Assembly (NCBI GenBank): GCA_021200555.1
Contig: JAJQGK010000045.1
Span: 1-39,376, forward strand
DNA length: 39,376 nt
Origin: Clostridiales bacterium
Lineage (GTDB): Bacteria > Bacillota > Clostridia > Oscillospirales > Acutalibacteraceae
Direction of reading: 5' to 3'
Shown in pieces: positions 8,534-16,033 of this stretch. Position numbers and translations under genes: made by a program. The notes under the pieces were generated by a model that saw nothing but the letters and a program-made list of their open reading frames with translations, was not told the origin of the DNA and ran no database searches. Each line of letters opens with the position of its first letter. Positions within the stretch are counted from its first letter, which is position 1.

Positions 8534-9208
8534 TTGTCGGAATTTCAACTGCCGGTCGGCTTTACCCTGACCGCCCATACAGGCTGTATGGGTACCAAGG
8601 CGAACACAATCGAGTCAATCGACGCCGGATTTAATTCGGGTGCGGACGTAATTGAAATAGACATACGCTTTTTTAAAAACGGCGTTCCCGTTTTAAGCCA
8701 CAATCCCGTTTCCAAGGATAGGGAAAACAGCGTTGTAAAGCTTGACGCTGCCTTTGACTGCATAAAAAATTATCCCGAAAAAAAGGTAAACCTCGATATC
8801 AAATCCACCGAAAATTTGGGAGAGGTTCAGCGGCTCGCCAAAGAAAAGGGAGTTTTGAACCAAGTATTTTTTACGGGAATTTACCCTAATTTTGTCAATG
8901 CCGTCAGACGGGACGCACCTGAAATCAGCTATTATTTAAACTACAATATTCCCAATCCGCTGATGAAGGTAAAGGCGTATCTCAATTATCTTGTGCGAAA
9001 AACAAAGCGTTTGGGAGCGGTGGGGCTGAATATAAACAAAGCCGTTTGCAGCCGAGAGCTTGTGGAGCTTTTCCACCGAAGCAATCTCCTTGTGTCCGTT
9101 TGGACAATAACCGACATTAACGGCGCAAAAAAATATCTCTCCCTCTCCCCCGACAACATCACATGCAAAAATCCCGATGAGGTTGCCCGTCTCCTTGGAA
9201 GAAATTGA
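8534..9208 (+). CDS. Divergent glycerophosphodiester phosphodiesterase family protein
   Basis: This is a 224-residue TIM-barrel protein of the GDPD family, short and without a signal peptide. Metal ligands Glu41 and Asp43 (IEIDIR) and both catalytic-type histidines, His15 and His56, are present. However, the usual His-Arg pair is His15-Thr16, the usual His-Asp is His56-Asn57, and the usual Glu of the next strand is Asp88 (LDIK). The start is taken as TTG 20 bases after the preceding gene; its Shine-Dalgarno sequence (AAAGAGAA) is weak. A normal GDPD releases glycerol 3-phosphate, which would feed the GlpA-like enzyme, but the changes suggest an altered substrate. Confidence 0.82.
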   Translation: MSEFQLPVGFTLTAHTGCMGTKANTIESIDAGFNSGADVIEIDIRFFKNGVPVLSHNPVSKDRENSVVKLDAAFDCIKNYPEKKVNLDIKSTENLGEVQRLAKEKGVLNQVFFTGIYPNFVNAVRRDAPEISYYLNYNIPNPLMKVKAYLNYLVRKTKRLGAVGLNINKAVCSRELVELFHRSNLLVSVWTITDINGAKKYLSLSPDNITCKNPDEVARLLGRN

Positions 9209-9210
9209 CT

Positions 9211-9240
9211 GATTAACAAGGTCTTTTTAGGGATATAATA
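9211..9240 (+). promoter_or_regulatory. Possible sigma-F-type promoter of sigG
   Basis: GGATATAATA at 9231-9240 fits the sigma-F/sigma-G minus-10 pattern GGNNANANTR. Fifteen bases upstream, GATTA gives only a weak match to the GYATA minus-35. The same stretch contains TATAAT, but no sigma-A minus-35 lies at 16-18 bases. SigF control of sigG is established in Bacillus, which makes this reading plausible; the sequence alone does not prove it. Confidence 0.45.
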
Positions 9241-9258
9241 TTATTGCTCGGCAGCATT

Positions 9259-9289
9259 TCCTCTGTTTACATATTCGGTAAACGGAGGA
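9259..9289 (+). promoter_or_regulatory. RBS-sequestering hairpin in the sigG leader
   Basis: CCTCTGTTTAC at 9260-9270 pairs with GTAAACGGAGG at 9278-9288 around a 7-base loop. All 11 positions pair, one as G-U, and an outer T-A pair extends the stem to 12. The right arm contains the whole Shine-Dalgarno sequence GGAGG of sigG, 11 bases before its ATG. The hairpin would hold the mRNA closed to ribosomes. No T-run follows, so it is not a terminator. Confidence 0.85.
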
Positions 9290-9299
9290 TTTTGTTCTT

Positions 9300-10070
9300 A
9301 TGCAGTGGGGTAAGGTTGAGATATGCGGGATTAACACTTCGGAGCTTAAGATTTTAAAGGAAAGTGAAAAAACGGAGCTTCTCGAAAAAGCAAAGGCCGG
9401 AGACAAAAAAGCAAGGGATCGGCTGATTGAGGGCAATTTAAGGCTTGTTTTATCGGTAATTCAGCGTTTTACCAACAGAGGGGAAAATCCGGATGATCTG
9501 TTTCAAGTGGGCTGCGTGGGGCTGATCAAAGCAATAGACAACTTTGACACAAGTCTTTCGGTTAAATTTTCCACCTACGCCGTACCTATGATAATCGGTG
9601 AAATCAGGCGTTATCTGCGGGATTTTAACCCCGTAAGAGTAAGCCGTTCCATGAGAGATACGGCATATCACGCCATGCAGGTCAAGGAGGAAATTCAAAA
9701 TACGCTCGGAAGAGACGCTGCAATCGAAGAGATTGCGGAAAAGCTCCAAATGCCGAAATCGCAGGTTGTGCTGGCGCTTGAAGCTATTGTTGATCCCGTT
9801 TCGCTGTATGAGCCGGTATACTCGGACAGCGGCGACACGATATATGTTATGGATCAAGTGGGAGACGGAGCGTCGGAGGAGGATTGGATTGATGAAATGT
9901 TAATCAAGGAGTCCCTTCAAAACTTAAGCGGCCGAGAAAAGAAAATCCTCTCCATGCGGTTCATGCAGGGAAAGACTCAAACGGAAGTGGCGAATGAAGT
10001 CGGAATTTCCCAAGCTCAGGTTTCAAGACTGGAAAAAGGCGCAATCAAGAAAATCAAAAATAACGAATAA
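9300..10070 (+). CDS. sigG: RNA polymerase sporulation sigma factor SigG
   Basis: This 256-residue sigma-70 family factor directs late forespore gene expression. The N-terminus KVEICGINTSEL is the SigG hallmark that separates it from SigF. Region 2 carries NLRLVLSVIQRF, DDLFQVGC and the long invariant run ending in GEIRRYLRD, and region 4 ends in the helix-turn-helix ISQAQVSRLEK. Length equals the family norm. The ATG follows GGAGG at 11 bases, but that site is inside a stable hairpin. In many spore formers sigG lies beside spoIIGA-sigE; here it stands alone between the phosphodiesterase and a convergent DAHP synthase gene. Confidence 0.96.
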   Translation: MQWGKVEICGINTSELKILKESEKTELLEKAKAGDKKARDRLIEGNLRLVLSVIQRFTNRGENPDDLFQVGCVGLIKAIDNFDTSLSVKFSTYAVPMIIGEIRRYLRDFNPVRVSRSMRDTAYHAMQVKEEIQNTLGRDAAIEEIAEKLQMPKSQVVLALEAIVDPVSLYEPVYSDSGDTIYVMDQVGDGASEEDWIDEMLIKESLQNLSGREKKILSMRFMQGKTQTEVANEVGISQAQVSRLEKGAIKKIKNNE

Positions 10071-10086
10071 TTAAATAAATAATTAA

Positions 10087-10106
10087 GGGAGAGCTTTTAG
10101 GCTCCC
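10087..10106. terminator. Possible bidirectional terminator between sigG and the DAHP synthase gene
   Basis: GGGAG and CTCCC flank an 10-base interior that may add one or two pairs. The flanks are A/T-rich on both sides but have no clean T-run. It sits between the ends of two convergent genes, where a shared terminator is expected. The signal is weak. Confidence 0.4.
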
Positions 10107-10149
10107 CCTCAACTTTAAATTTTATATTTTTACAGTAATTTACCGGAAA

Positions 10150-11178
10150 TTAAAGCGAGTCTGCAATATCAAGCACAAGTCTTTCCGTCTTCTCCCAGCC
10201 GAGACAGGGATCGGTAATTGACTTTCCGTACACTCCCTCGCCGATTTTCTGACTGCCGTCCTCTATGTAGCTCTCTATCATAAGTCCCTTAACAAGCTTT
10301 CTGATATGGTCGTTATGACGGCAGGAATGGAGAATTTCCTTCGCAATTCTGATCTGCTCAAGGTACTGCTTACCGGAATTTGAATGGTTCGTATCGATTA
10401 TAACCGCCATATTTTGAAGACCCTTTTCGCCGTACATATTGTAGAGCAGGTTCAAATCCTCATAATGGTAATTAGGCACAGACTTGCCGTGCTTATTGAC
10501 GTAACCTCTCAAAATGGCGTGAGCGAGAGGGTTGCCGCTTGTATCAACGTCCCATCCTCTGAAGATGAAGTTGTGCGGATGCTGAGCTGCCGTTATGGAG
10601 TTAAGCATAACGGAAATATCGCCGCCGGTAGGGTTCTTCATGCCCACGGGAACGTCAACTCCGCTGGAAACAAGCCTGTGCTGCTGATTTTCAACGCTTC
10701 TTGCGCCTATTGCCACATAAGACAAAATGTCGGAAAGATAGCGGTAATTTTCCGGATAAAGCATTTCATCCGCGCAAACAAGCCCCGACTCCTCAATAGC
10801 TCTTGTATGAAGTCTCCTCATCGCCAAAATCCCTTGGTAAATATCGGGCTTTTTTTCGGGATCGGGCTGATGCACCAAGCCCTTGTATCCGTCGCCGGTG
10901 GTTCTGGGCTTATTTGTATATACTCTCGGAATTATAAAAACCTTGTCCTTAACCTTTTCCTGGAGCTTGGCAAGACGGCAGGTATAATCGAGAACAGCGT
11001 CCTCTCTGTCCGCAGAGCAAGGCCCTATAATGAGGATAAATTTATCATCCTCACCGGTAAATATTTTCTTAATCTGCTCGTCTCTCCTTGTCTTAACCTC
11101 AAGAACGGATTGAGAAAGGGGATATCTTTCCTTAACCTCCTTGGGTATGGGAAGCTTGCGTTTGAAATCCATTGACAT
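10150..11178 (-). CDS. aroF: 3-deoxy-7-phosphoheptulonate (DAHP) synthase, class I
   Basis: The 342-residue enzyme condenses phosphoenolpyruvate and erythrose 4-phosphate in the first step of aromatic amino acid synthesis. It matches the E. coli AroF/AroG/AroH type: IIGPCSADRE near the start, PRVYTNKPRTTGDGYKG, GARSVENQQHR, GMKNPTGG, and DTNHSNSGK with the metal-binding residues near the end. The ATG follows AAGGAGAA; a second ATG two codons on is less well spaced. The gene is alone on its transcript, with a near-perfect sigma-A promoter about 230 bases upstream and an R1 repeat filling most of the leader. The isozyme (aroF, aroG or aroH) and its feedback specificity cannot be told. Confidence 0.95.
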   Translation of the reverse strand: MSMDFKRKLPIPKEVKERYPLSQSVLEVKTRRDEQIKKIFTGEDDKFILIIGPCSADREDAVLDYTCRLAKLQEKVKDKVFIIPRVYTNKPRTTGDGYKGLVHQPDPEKKPDIYQGILAMRRLHTRAIEESGLVCADEMLYPENYRYLSDILSYVAIGARSVENQQHRLVSSGVDVPVGMKNPTGGDISVMLNSITAAQHPHNFIFRGWDVDTSGNPLAHAILRGYVNKHGKSVPNYHYEDLNLLYNMYGEKGLQNMAVIIDTNHSNSGKQYLEQIRIAKEILHSCRHNDHIRKLVKGLMIESYIEDGSQKIGEGVYGKSITDPCLGWEKTERLVLDIADSL

Positions 11179-11201
11179 AGCTTAAATTCTCCTTGTAAGA
11201 A

Positions 11202-11379
11202 TTAAGTAACCACTGATTAAATCACGCCTGACGCATCGCCGCCGCCTGCTTGATTCTTTTCCGCAATACATCGTCACAAAATGCTCGCAATACATCAGTA
11301 TTCCTTGCGCTTTGTTCCTTGTCTTGCAAAAAAATCCGCTAAGCATCCGACACACTCGATTTAATCAGTGCTTACTTAA
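11202..11379 (-). repeat. R1 MITE-like repeat, copy 2 (complete)
   Basis: This is a complete 178-base copy. Read on the minus strand it begins TTAAGTAAGCACTGATTAAA and ends GATTTAATCAGTGGTTACTT plus AA; these ends are inverted repeats matching at 21 of 22 positions. The interior shares GCAAGACAAGGAACAAAGCG and TTTGTGACGATGTATTGCGG with copy 3. It contains two direct units of GATGTATTGCG and no open reading frame of note. It lies between the promoter and the ribosome binding site of the DAHP synthase gene. A non-autonomous transposable element is the best reading; target-site duplication is not clear. Confidence 0.88.
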
Positions 11380-11411
11380 AAAATTCTTCATTGCTTTAAA
11401 GTGATGAAATG

Positions 11412-11440
11412 ATTATAACATCATAACCCCCCGATGTCAA
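11412..11440 (-). promoter_or_regulatory. Perfect-consensus sigma-A promoter of the DAHP synthase gene
   Basis: On the minus strand, TTGACA and TATAAT are separated by exactly 17 bases, so both hexamers match 6/6. Transcription should start near 11405 and run through R1 copy 2 before the gene, giving a leader of about 230 bases. The remaining gap up to the oxidoreductase stop at 11491 has no clear terminator. Confidence 0.88.
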
Positions 11441-11490
11441 GGGGTTTTTGATTTTAATTGTATGAAAATTTAAAAATTTGCCGTATACCG

Positions 11491-12474
11491 TTATTCGGAA
11501 TATATGCCGCTGACGATTTTTAGCGACTTTAAGCCTTCCCTGCCGTTCAGAGAAAATTCCGTATTGTTTAACACCGAGGAATAGAAATCCTCGATAAGAA
11601 GGCTGTGACTGTTGCCCCAGTAATCGTATTTTCCGTGAGCCGTCTGAAATGTGACCGTTTTCTTTTCCGTGCCGTCCCTGTAAACGGAAATTTCGTCATA
11701 CATGACTATCTTTCCTTTTTCGCATTTCACTTCCACGAACACCGGTGAATTGCCCTTATTGCACAGCGTACCGTAAAACAGAGCCTGAACTCCGTTGTCA
11801 AATTTAATGAGAGCGTCTGCGGTATCCTCTGTTTCAACCTTGCCCTTCAGCCTTTTTTGAGATATGCTGCCTGTAACGGACTCGGGATTTCCTCCGGAAA
11901 ACCACGCAAGCAGGTCTATGGTGTGTATCGCCTGATTTATAACCACTCCGCCGCCCTCTTTTTCAAGGGTTCCGTGCCAATTATCGGCGTTATAGTATTT
12001 TTCGTCCCTGTCCCAAGTCACAAAGCCTTTAAGGGATGTAACGGTTCCCAATTCGCCGCCGTCAATGAGATTTTTAATAAATACAGACTGTTCGTTGTAT
12101 CTGTTTTGGAAGCAAACGCCTAACCGAACGTTGTTTTCCTCAGCGCATCTGCACATTTCAAGAGCATCCTCATAGGTTATCGCAAGGGGCTTTTCGGTCA
12201 GCACATGCTTGCCCTCTCTCATTGCCTTAATTGCCATGGGAGCGTGAAGATAATGGGGCGTGCAAATATGAACAACATCGAACTGCCCCCATTTGAGCAT
12301 ACGGTCAAAATCATAGAACGCCTCGGCTCCGTATCTTTCGGCTGCACTGTCTGCCCGTTCGGGCACGATGTCGCAAACAGCCGCAAGACTGCATTTTTCG
12401 CTTGATTTTATTGCGTCGAGATGGCGTGAACTGATGTTTCCGCAGCCCACAAGGGCAGTACGAGCTGTAATCAT
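11491..12474 (-). CDS. Gfo/Idh/MocA family oxidoreductase
   Basis: This is a 327-residue NAD(P)-dependent dehydrogenase. The Rossmann motif VGCGNIS is near the N-terminus, followed by EKPLA with the catalytic-type lysine and GGGVVINQAIHTIDLL with the Asp/His pair. I chose ATG at 12474, 8 bases after GGGAG, over a TTG five codons earlier that would overlap that site. It is the last gene of the inositol operon, 54 bases after iolG, with a solitary R1 end in the gap. Operon position suggests another inositol isomer or oxidised derivative (a scyllo-inositol dehydrogenase role is possible), but the family is broad and the substrate is unknown. Confidence 0.87.
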   Translation of the reverse strand: MITARTALVGCGNISSRHLDAIKSSEKCSLAAVCDIVPERADSAAERYGAEAFYDFDRMLKWGQFDVVHICTPHYLHAPMAIKAMREGKHVLTEKPLAITYEDALEMCRCAEENNVRLGVCFQNRYNEQSVFIKNLIDGGELGTVTSLKGFVTWDRDEKYYNADNWHGTLEKEGGGVVINQAIHTIDLLAWFSGGNPESVTGSISQKRLKGKVETEDTADALIKFDNGVQALFYGTLCNKGNSPVFVEVKCEKGKIVMYDEISVYRDGTEKKTVTFQTAHGKYDYWGNSHSLLIEDFYSSVLNNTEFSLNGREGLKSLKIVSGIYSE

Positions 12475-12498
12475 AGTTTTTACTCCCAACAGGAAATA

Positions 12499-12520
12499 CT
12501 AAGTAACCACTGATTAAATT
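12499..12520 (-). repeat. Solitary R1 end
   Basis: Read on the minus strand, this matches the right terminal inverted repeat of R1 (ATTTAATCAGTGGTTACTTA) exactly over 20 bases. No other part of the 177-base repeat adjoins it. It lies 8 bases after the iolG stop codon, in the gap before the last gene of the operon. Confidence 0.8.
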
Positions 12521-12528
12521 AATTTCAA

Positions 12529-13536
12529 TCAGATTTCCGAAAGCTTAACCGGTCTGTGCTCCTCCAAGGACTTCTTTGCGGCAAGAGCGATTTTAACCGA
12601 CTGCATACCTGCATGAATACCTACGGGAACCTCGGTATCGTTTTCAATGGCGTCCGCAAATTGGCAAACCTCGGCAGTAAAGGACTGCATATATCTTTCG
12701 AGGAAGAAGAAAAGAGGTTTTTCGCCGTTTAAGCCGTTCTCGTCAAGGACAATTGCGGATGAAACGGTATCATTCCAATCGGTAACCATACCCTTTGAGC
12801 CGAAAACCTCCGCTCTCTGGTCGTATCCGTAAGCCGCTCTTCTGGAGTTATCGATAACACACAAAGCGCCGTTTGCCATTTTTAAAGTGATGATAGCCGT
12901 ATCAACATCGCCCTGTTCGCCGATTGCGGGATCCACAAGGACAGCCGCCTGAACATAAACCTCGTCAACATCGCTGTTTACAAGAAATGTTGCCATATCA
13001 AAATCATGGATTGTCATATCGAGGAACATACCGCCGGATACTTTTATGTATGCGGGATTTGGCGGCTCAGGGTCGCGGGAAGTAATTTTGACAATGTGGG
13101 GATCTCCGATTCTGCCGTCGTCAACCGCCTTGCGCAAAGCAGCGAAGTTGTGGTCGAAACGTCTGTTGAAGCCGACCTGGAATTTAAGGTTCGTACCCTC
13201 CAAAGCATCCGCCACGGCTTGGATTTTCTCGATTGAATGATCTACGGGTTTTTCGCAGAAAACATGCTTGCCCGCCTTTATTGCCTCAACGGAAATTGCG
13301 GCGTGAGTATCCGTGGATGAGCAAACCATAACCGCATCGATTTCGGGATCTGAGAGAATGTCCTTGTAATCCTTGGTAATTTTCTCAACTCCGAAGCTTT
13401 TGACGTAATTTTCCGTTTCCTCATTCATAAAGGGATCTGCCATTGCCTTCACAACGGCGTTGGGAACGTTGTTGGTAATGGATTTCAAATGAACCTTGCC
13501 GATTCTGCCGGCGCCTATAATGCCGATTTTTATCAT
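12529..13536 (-). CDS. iolG: myo-Inositol 2-dehydrogenase
   Basis: The 335-residue enzyme oxidises myo-inositol with NAD+ to 2-keto-myo-inositol (scyllo-inosose), the entry step of the pathway. The Rossmann motif GIIGAGRIGKVH, the lysine in FCEKPVDHS, QVGFNRRFD, and GGMFLDMTIHDFDMA with the catalytic Asp/His are all of IolG type. Length fits the family. ATG follows AAAGGA. It is the seventh gene of an eight-gene operon, between iolA and a second oxidoreductase gene. Confidence 0.93.
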   Translation of the reverse strand: MIKIGIIGAGRIGKVHLKSITNNVPNAVVKAMADPFMNEETENYVKSFGVEKITKDYKDILSDPEIDAVMVCSSTDTHAAISVEAIKAGKHVFCEKPVDHSIEKIQAVADALEGTNLKFQVGFNRRFDHNFAALRKAVDDGRIGDPHIVKITSRDPEPPNPAYIKVSGGMFLDMTIHDFDMATFLVNSDVDEVYVQAAVLVDPAIGEQGDVDTAIITLKMANGALCVIDNSRRAAYGYDQRAEVFGSKGMVTDWNDTVSSAIVLDENGLNGEKPLFFFLERYMQSFTAEVCQFADAIENDTEVPVGIHAGMQSVKIALAAKKSLEEHRPVKLSEI

Positions 13537-13569
13537 AATAATATCTTCCTTTCACAAAAGAATTTTATT

Positions 13570-15078
13570 TTAAATTGTTCCGTCCCAAGTGCTGACCTCA
13601 AGAGCCTTCTTCTCTTCCTCAGAGAACCAATGGGTTGTAACGGATTTGCTTTCGGTATAGAAGCGGTAAGAGTCCTTGCCCAGACAATGGAGATCGCCGA
13701 AGAATGATTTCTTATGACCGGAGAAGGGGAAAACGCCCACGGGAACGGGAATACCTACATTTATGCCAACCTGACCGCCGTCCGTATGACGAACAAACTC
13801 TCTGCTGTAATAACCGCTTTGAGTGTAGATAACGGAGCCGTTTGCGTAGGGATTGGCGTTCATAATGCTAAGTCCCTCTTCAAAGTCCTTGCAGCGTTTA
13901 ATGCAAAGCACGGGTCCGAAAACCTCGTCTCTTCCTATAGTCATATCCTCCGTAACATGGTCAAAAATGGTGGGGCCTACATAGTAGCCGTTTTCATAGC
14001 CCTCTACCACGCAGTTTCTGCCGTCAAGCACAAGCTCGGCGCCCTCTGCGACACCCTTATCTATATCTGCGAGGATTTCCTTATAGTGCTTTTCATAGGT
14101 AATTGCGCCCAGCTTTGAGGTTTTATCCCAAGCAGGTCCGACCTTGATTTTTTCAGCCTGTTTTTTAAGCTCGGCAACGAATTTATCCGCAATGCTCTCC
14201 TGAACAACGCAGCAGGAAAGAGCCATGCAGCGCTGACCTGCGCAGCCGTAAGCAGAGTTAATAATGCCGGCGACGGTTCTTTCAAGAGCGCAGTCCTCCA
14301 TAATAAGGGCATGGTTCTTGGCTTGGCAAAGAGCCTGAACTCTCTTGCCCGCAGCCGCAGCCTTCTGATAGATTTTAAGTCCTACGGGAGTTGAGCCTAC
14401 AAAGGTAATTCCCACAACATCGGGATGATCAAGAATGGTATCTATCTCATTTCTGGAGCAGGTAATAACGTTGATAACGCCGTCGGGTATACCCGCTTCC
14501 TTATATATTTTTGCAAGAAGCATGCAGGTCTTGGGAGTAAGAGACGCAGCCTTCAGAACCATGGTATTTCCGCAGGCAACGCATGTGGGAGCCATCCAGC
14601 CAAAGGGTATCATCGCAGGGAAGTTTACAGGGACAATTCCGGCAAAAACTCCCAAAGGCTCACGGTATTTTACCGTATCATAGCCCCTTGAGGTATCCAT
14701 AAGGCTTTCACCCATCATAAGAGACGGCGCCTGAGTCGCAAGCTCCGTTCCTTCTATCGCCTTGAGGACATCGCCCTCTGCCTCAGCCCAAACCTTGCCG
14801 TTTTCCTTTGCAACTGACATGGTAAGCTCTTCCATGTTCTCCATAATCAAATCACGGATTTTATACATAATCTGAGCTCTTTTTATGGGAGGAGTTGCGC
14901 TCCAGCCGGGAAAAGCAGCCTTTGCCGCAGCTATAGCTTCAAGAACCTCGTCATTTGTGCAGCAGGGAGCCTGTCCTGTAACCTCGCCTGTGCTCGGATT
15001 GTGAAGGTCGTACCATGTTTCCGTCTTTGAGTCCTTAAATTCACCGTTTACAAAATACTTTAATTTTTCAACTGACAT
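13570..15078 (-). CDS. iolA: CoA-acylating malonate/methylmalonate-semialdehyde dehydrogenase
   Basis: This 502-residue member of the aldehyde dehydrogenase superfamily converts malonic semialdehyde to acetyl-CoA and CO2 with NAD+ and CoA, the last step of inositol breakdown. The catalytic cysteine is in GCAGQRCMALS, typical of MmsA/IolA. FVGSTPVG, NFPAMIPFGWMAPT and the C-terminal GINVGIPVPVGVFPFSGHK stretch also fit this subfamily rather than general aldehyde dehydrogenases. ATG follows AAAGGAG. Its place inside the iol operon supports malonic semialdehyde as the main substrate; methylmalonic semialdehyde is the alternative (mmsA). Confidence 0.94.
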   Translation of the reverse strand: MSVEKLKYFVNGEFKDSKTETWYDLHNPSTGEVTGQAPCCTNDEVLEAIAAAKAAFPGWSATPPIKRAQIMYKIRDLIMENMEELTMSVAKENGKVWAEAEGDVLKAIEGTELATQAPSLMMGESLMDTSRGYDTVKYREPLGVFAGIVPVNFPAMIPFGWMAPTCVACGNTMVLKAASLTPKTCMLLAKIYKEAGIPDGVINVITCSRNEIDTILDHPDVVGITFVGSTPVGLKIYQKAAAAGKRVQALCQAKNHALIMEDCALERTVAGIINSAYGCAGQRCMALSCCVVQESIADKFVAELKKQAEKIKVGPAWDKTSKLGAITYEKHYKEILADIDKGVAEGAELVLDGRNCVVEGYENGYYVGPTIFDHVTEDMTIGRDEVFGPVLCIKRCKDFEEGLSIMNANPYANGSVIYTQSGYYSREFVRHTDGGQVGINVGIPVPVGVFPFSGHKKSFFGDLHCLGKDSYRFYTESKSVTTHWFSEEEKKALEVSTWDGTI

Positions 15079-15099
15079 TGATATTGTCTCCTTTTTTTA

Positions 15100-15993
15100 T
15101 TAAAGTCCGCTTTTTTCAGCGATATATTTTCTTGCTTTTACAGCATATTCAAAGGGATTTGCCTTTGCGGGATCCTGCTCCGCTTCAACAAGCACCCATC
15201 CCTCATAATCATTTTCTTCGAGAACCTTGAAAATCGGTGTAAAATCTATTGCTCCGTCTCCGGGAACGGTAAAGGTTCCCATTCTTACTCCGTCAAGGAA
15301 GCTCAGATGATTTTTCTTAACCTCGGCGATTACCTCCGGGCGGATGTCTTTAAGATGAACATGCTTAATTCTCTTGATATATTTGTTGAGGACTGCCATG
15401 TAATCGTAACCGCAGTACGCAAGATGTCCCGAATCGAACAAAAGATTAAACAGCTCGGGGTCGGTATTTTCCATAAGCCTGTCTATCTCCTCGGGCGTCT
15501 GAACAACTGTACCCATATGATGGTGGAAGGTAAGGGTTATGTCCATGTCCTTGGCGACTTTTCCCAGCTTGTTAAGTCCGGAAGTAAGCAGATCCCACTC
15601 TTCGTCATTCATTACGTACTTATCCTCGAAAATGGATTTATCCGTTCCCTGGATTGAATGTCCCTGCTCGGAAACGCCTACAACCTTTGCGCCCATGCTT
15701 TTAAGAAAGGTTATATGCTTAATAAATTCCTTTTCTGTCTCCTCATAGGGCTTTGTTGTAAGGAATGCGGAGAACCAAGCGTTGCATATGCTTACTCCTC
15801 TGATGTCAAGATATTTGTGGAGCTCATCCGGATCCTTGGGATATTTATTGCCCACTTCGCAGCCCGTAAATCCCGCCAGCGCCATTTCGGATACGCACTG
15901 CTGAAATGTATTCTCGGCTCCCAAGTCGGGGAGATCGTCATTTGTCCAAGCTATGGGAGCAATTCCCAGTTTTACTTTGTTTTTGTCAAGCAT
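15100..15993 (-). CDS. iolE: Inosose dehydratase (myo-inosose-2 dehydratase)
   Basis: The 297-residue TIM-barrel enzyme removes water from 2-keto-myo-inositol to give the cyclohexane-dione that IolD cleaves. The N-terminus [19 protein letters not shown] is characteristic of IolE, as are [17 protein letters not shown] and the metal-binding strands [10 protein letters not shown] and HVHLKDI. It ends as usual with [13 protein letters not shown] follows AAAGGA. It lies 21 bases before iolA and 40 bases after iolD in operon order. Confidence 0.95.
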   Translation of the reverse strand: MLDKNKVKLGIAPIAWTNDDLPDLGAENTFQQCVSEMALAGFTGCEVGNKYPKDPDELHKYLDIRGVSICNAWFSAFLTTKPYEETEKEFIKHITFLKSMGAKVVGVSEQGHSIQGTDKSIFEDKYVMNDEEWDLLTSGLNKLGKVAKDMDITLTFHHHMGTVVQTPEEIDRLMENTDPELFNLLFDSGHLAYCGYDYMAVLNKYIKRIKHVHLKDIRPEVIAEVKKNHLSFLDGVRMGTFTVPGDGAIDFTPIFKVLEENDYEGWVLVEAEQDPAKANPFEYAVKARKYIAEKSGL

Positions 15994-16033
15994 AAATAAA
16001 TTGTCCTTTCATATATCATACATCGCCGTATGA

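Noticed and set aside
9183-9239. TTGACT near 9205 with TATAAT at 9234 as a sigma-A promoter for sigG
   Set aside because: The spacer is 23 bases, far outside the 16-18 range.
10384-11175. Open frame of 263 codons on the plus strand
   Set aside because: It lies antisense to the DAHP synthase gene, has no ribosome binding site and no recognisable motif, while the minus strand encodes a fully conserved enzyme.
11180-11405. Long DAHP synthase leader as a T-box or riboswitch
   Set aside because: Nearly all of it is the R1 repeat, which occurs elsewhere in the reverse orientation upstream of an unrelated gene; no T-box sequence or antiterminator was seen.
11425-11449. Hairpin AACCCC...GGGGTT followed by T5, looking like a plus-strand terminator
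   Set aside because: No plus-strand gene ends near it, and it overlaps the perfect minus-strand promoter, which explains the sequence better.
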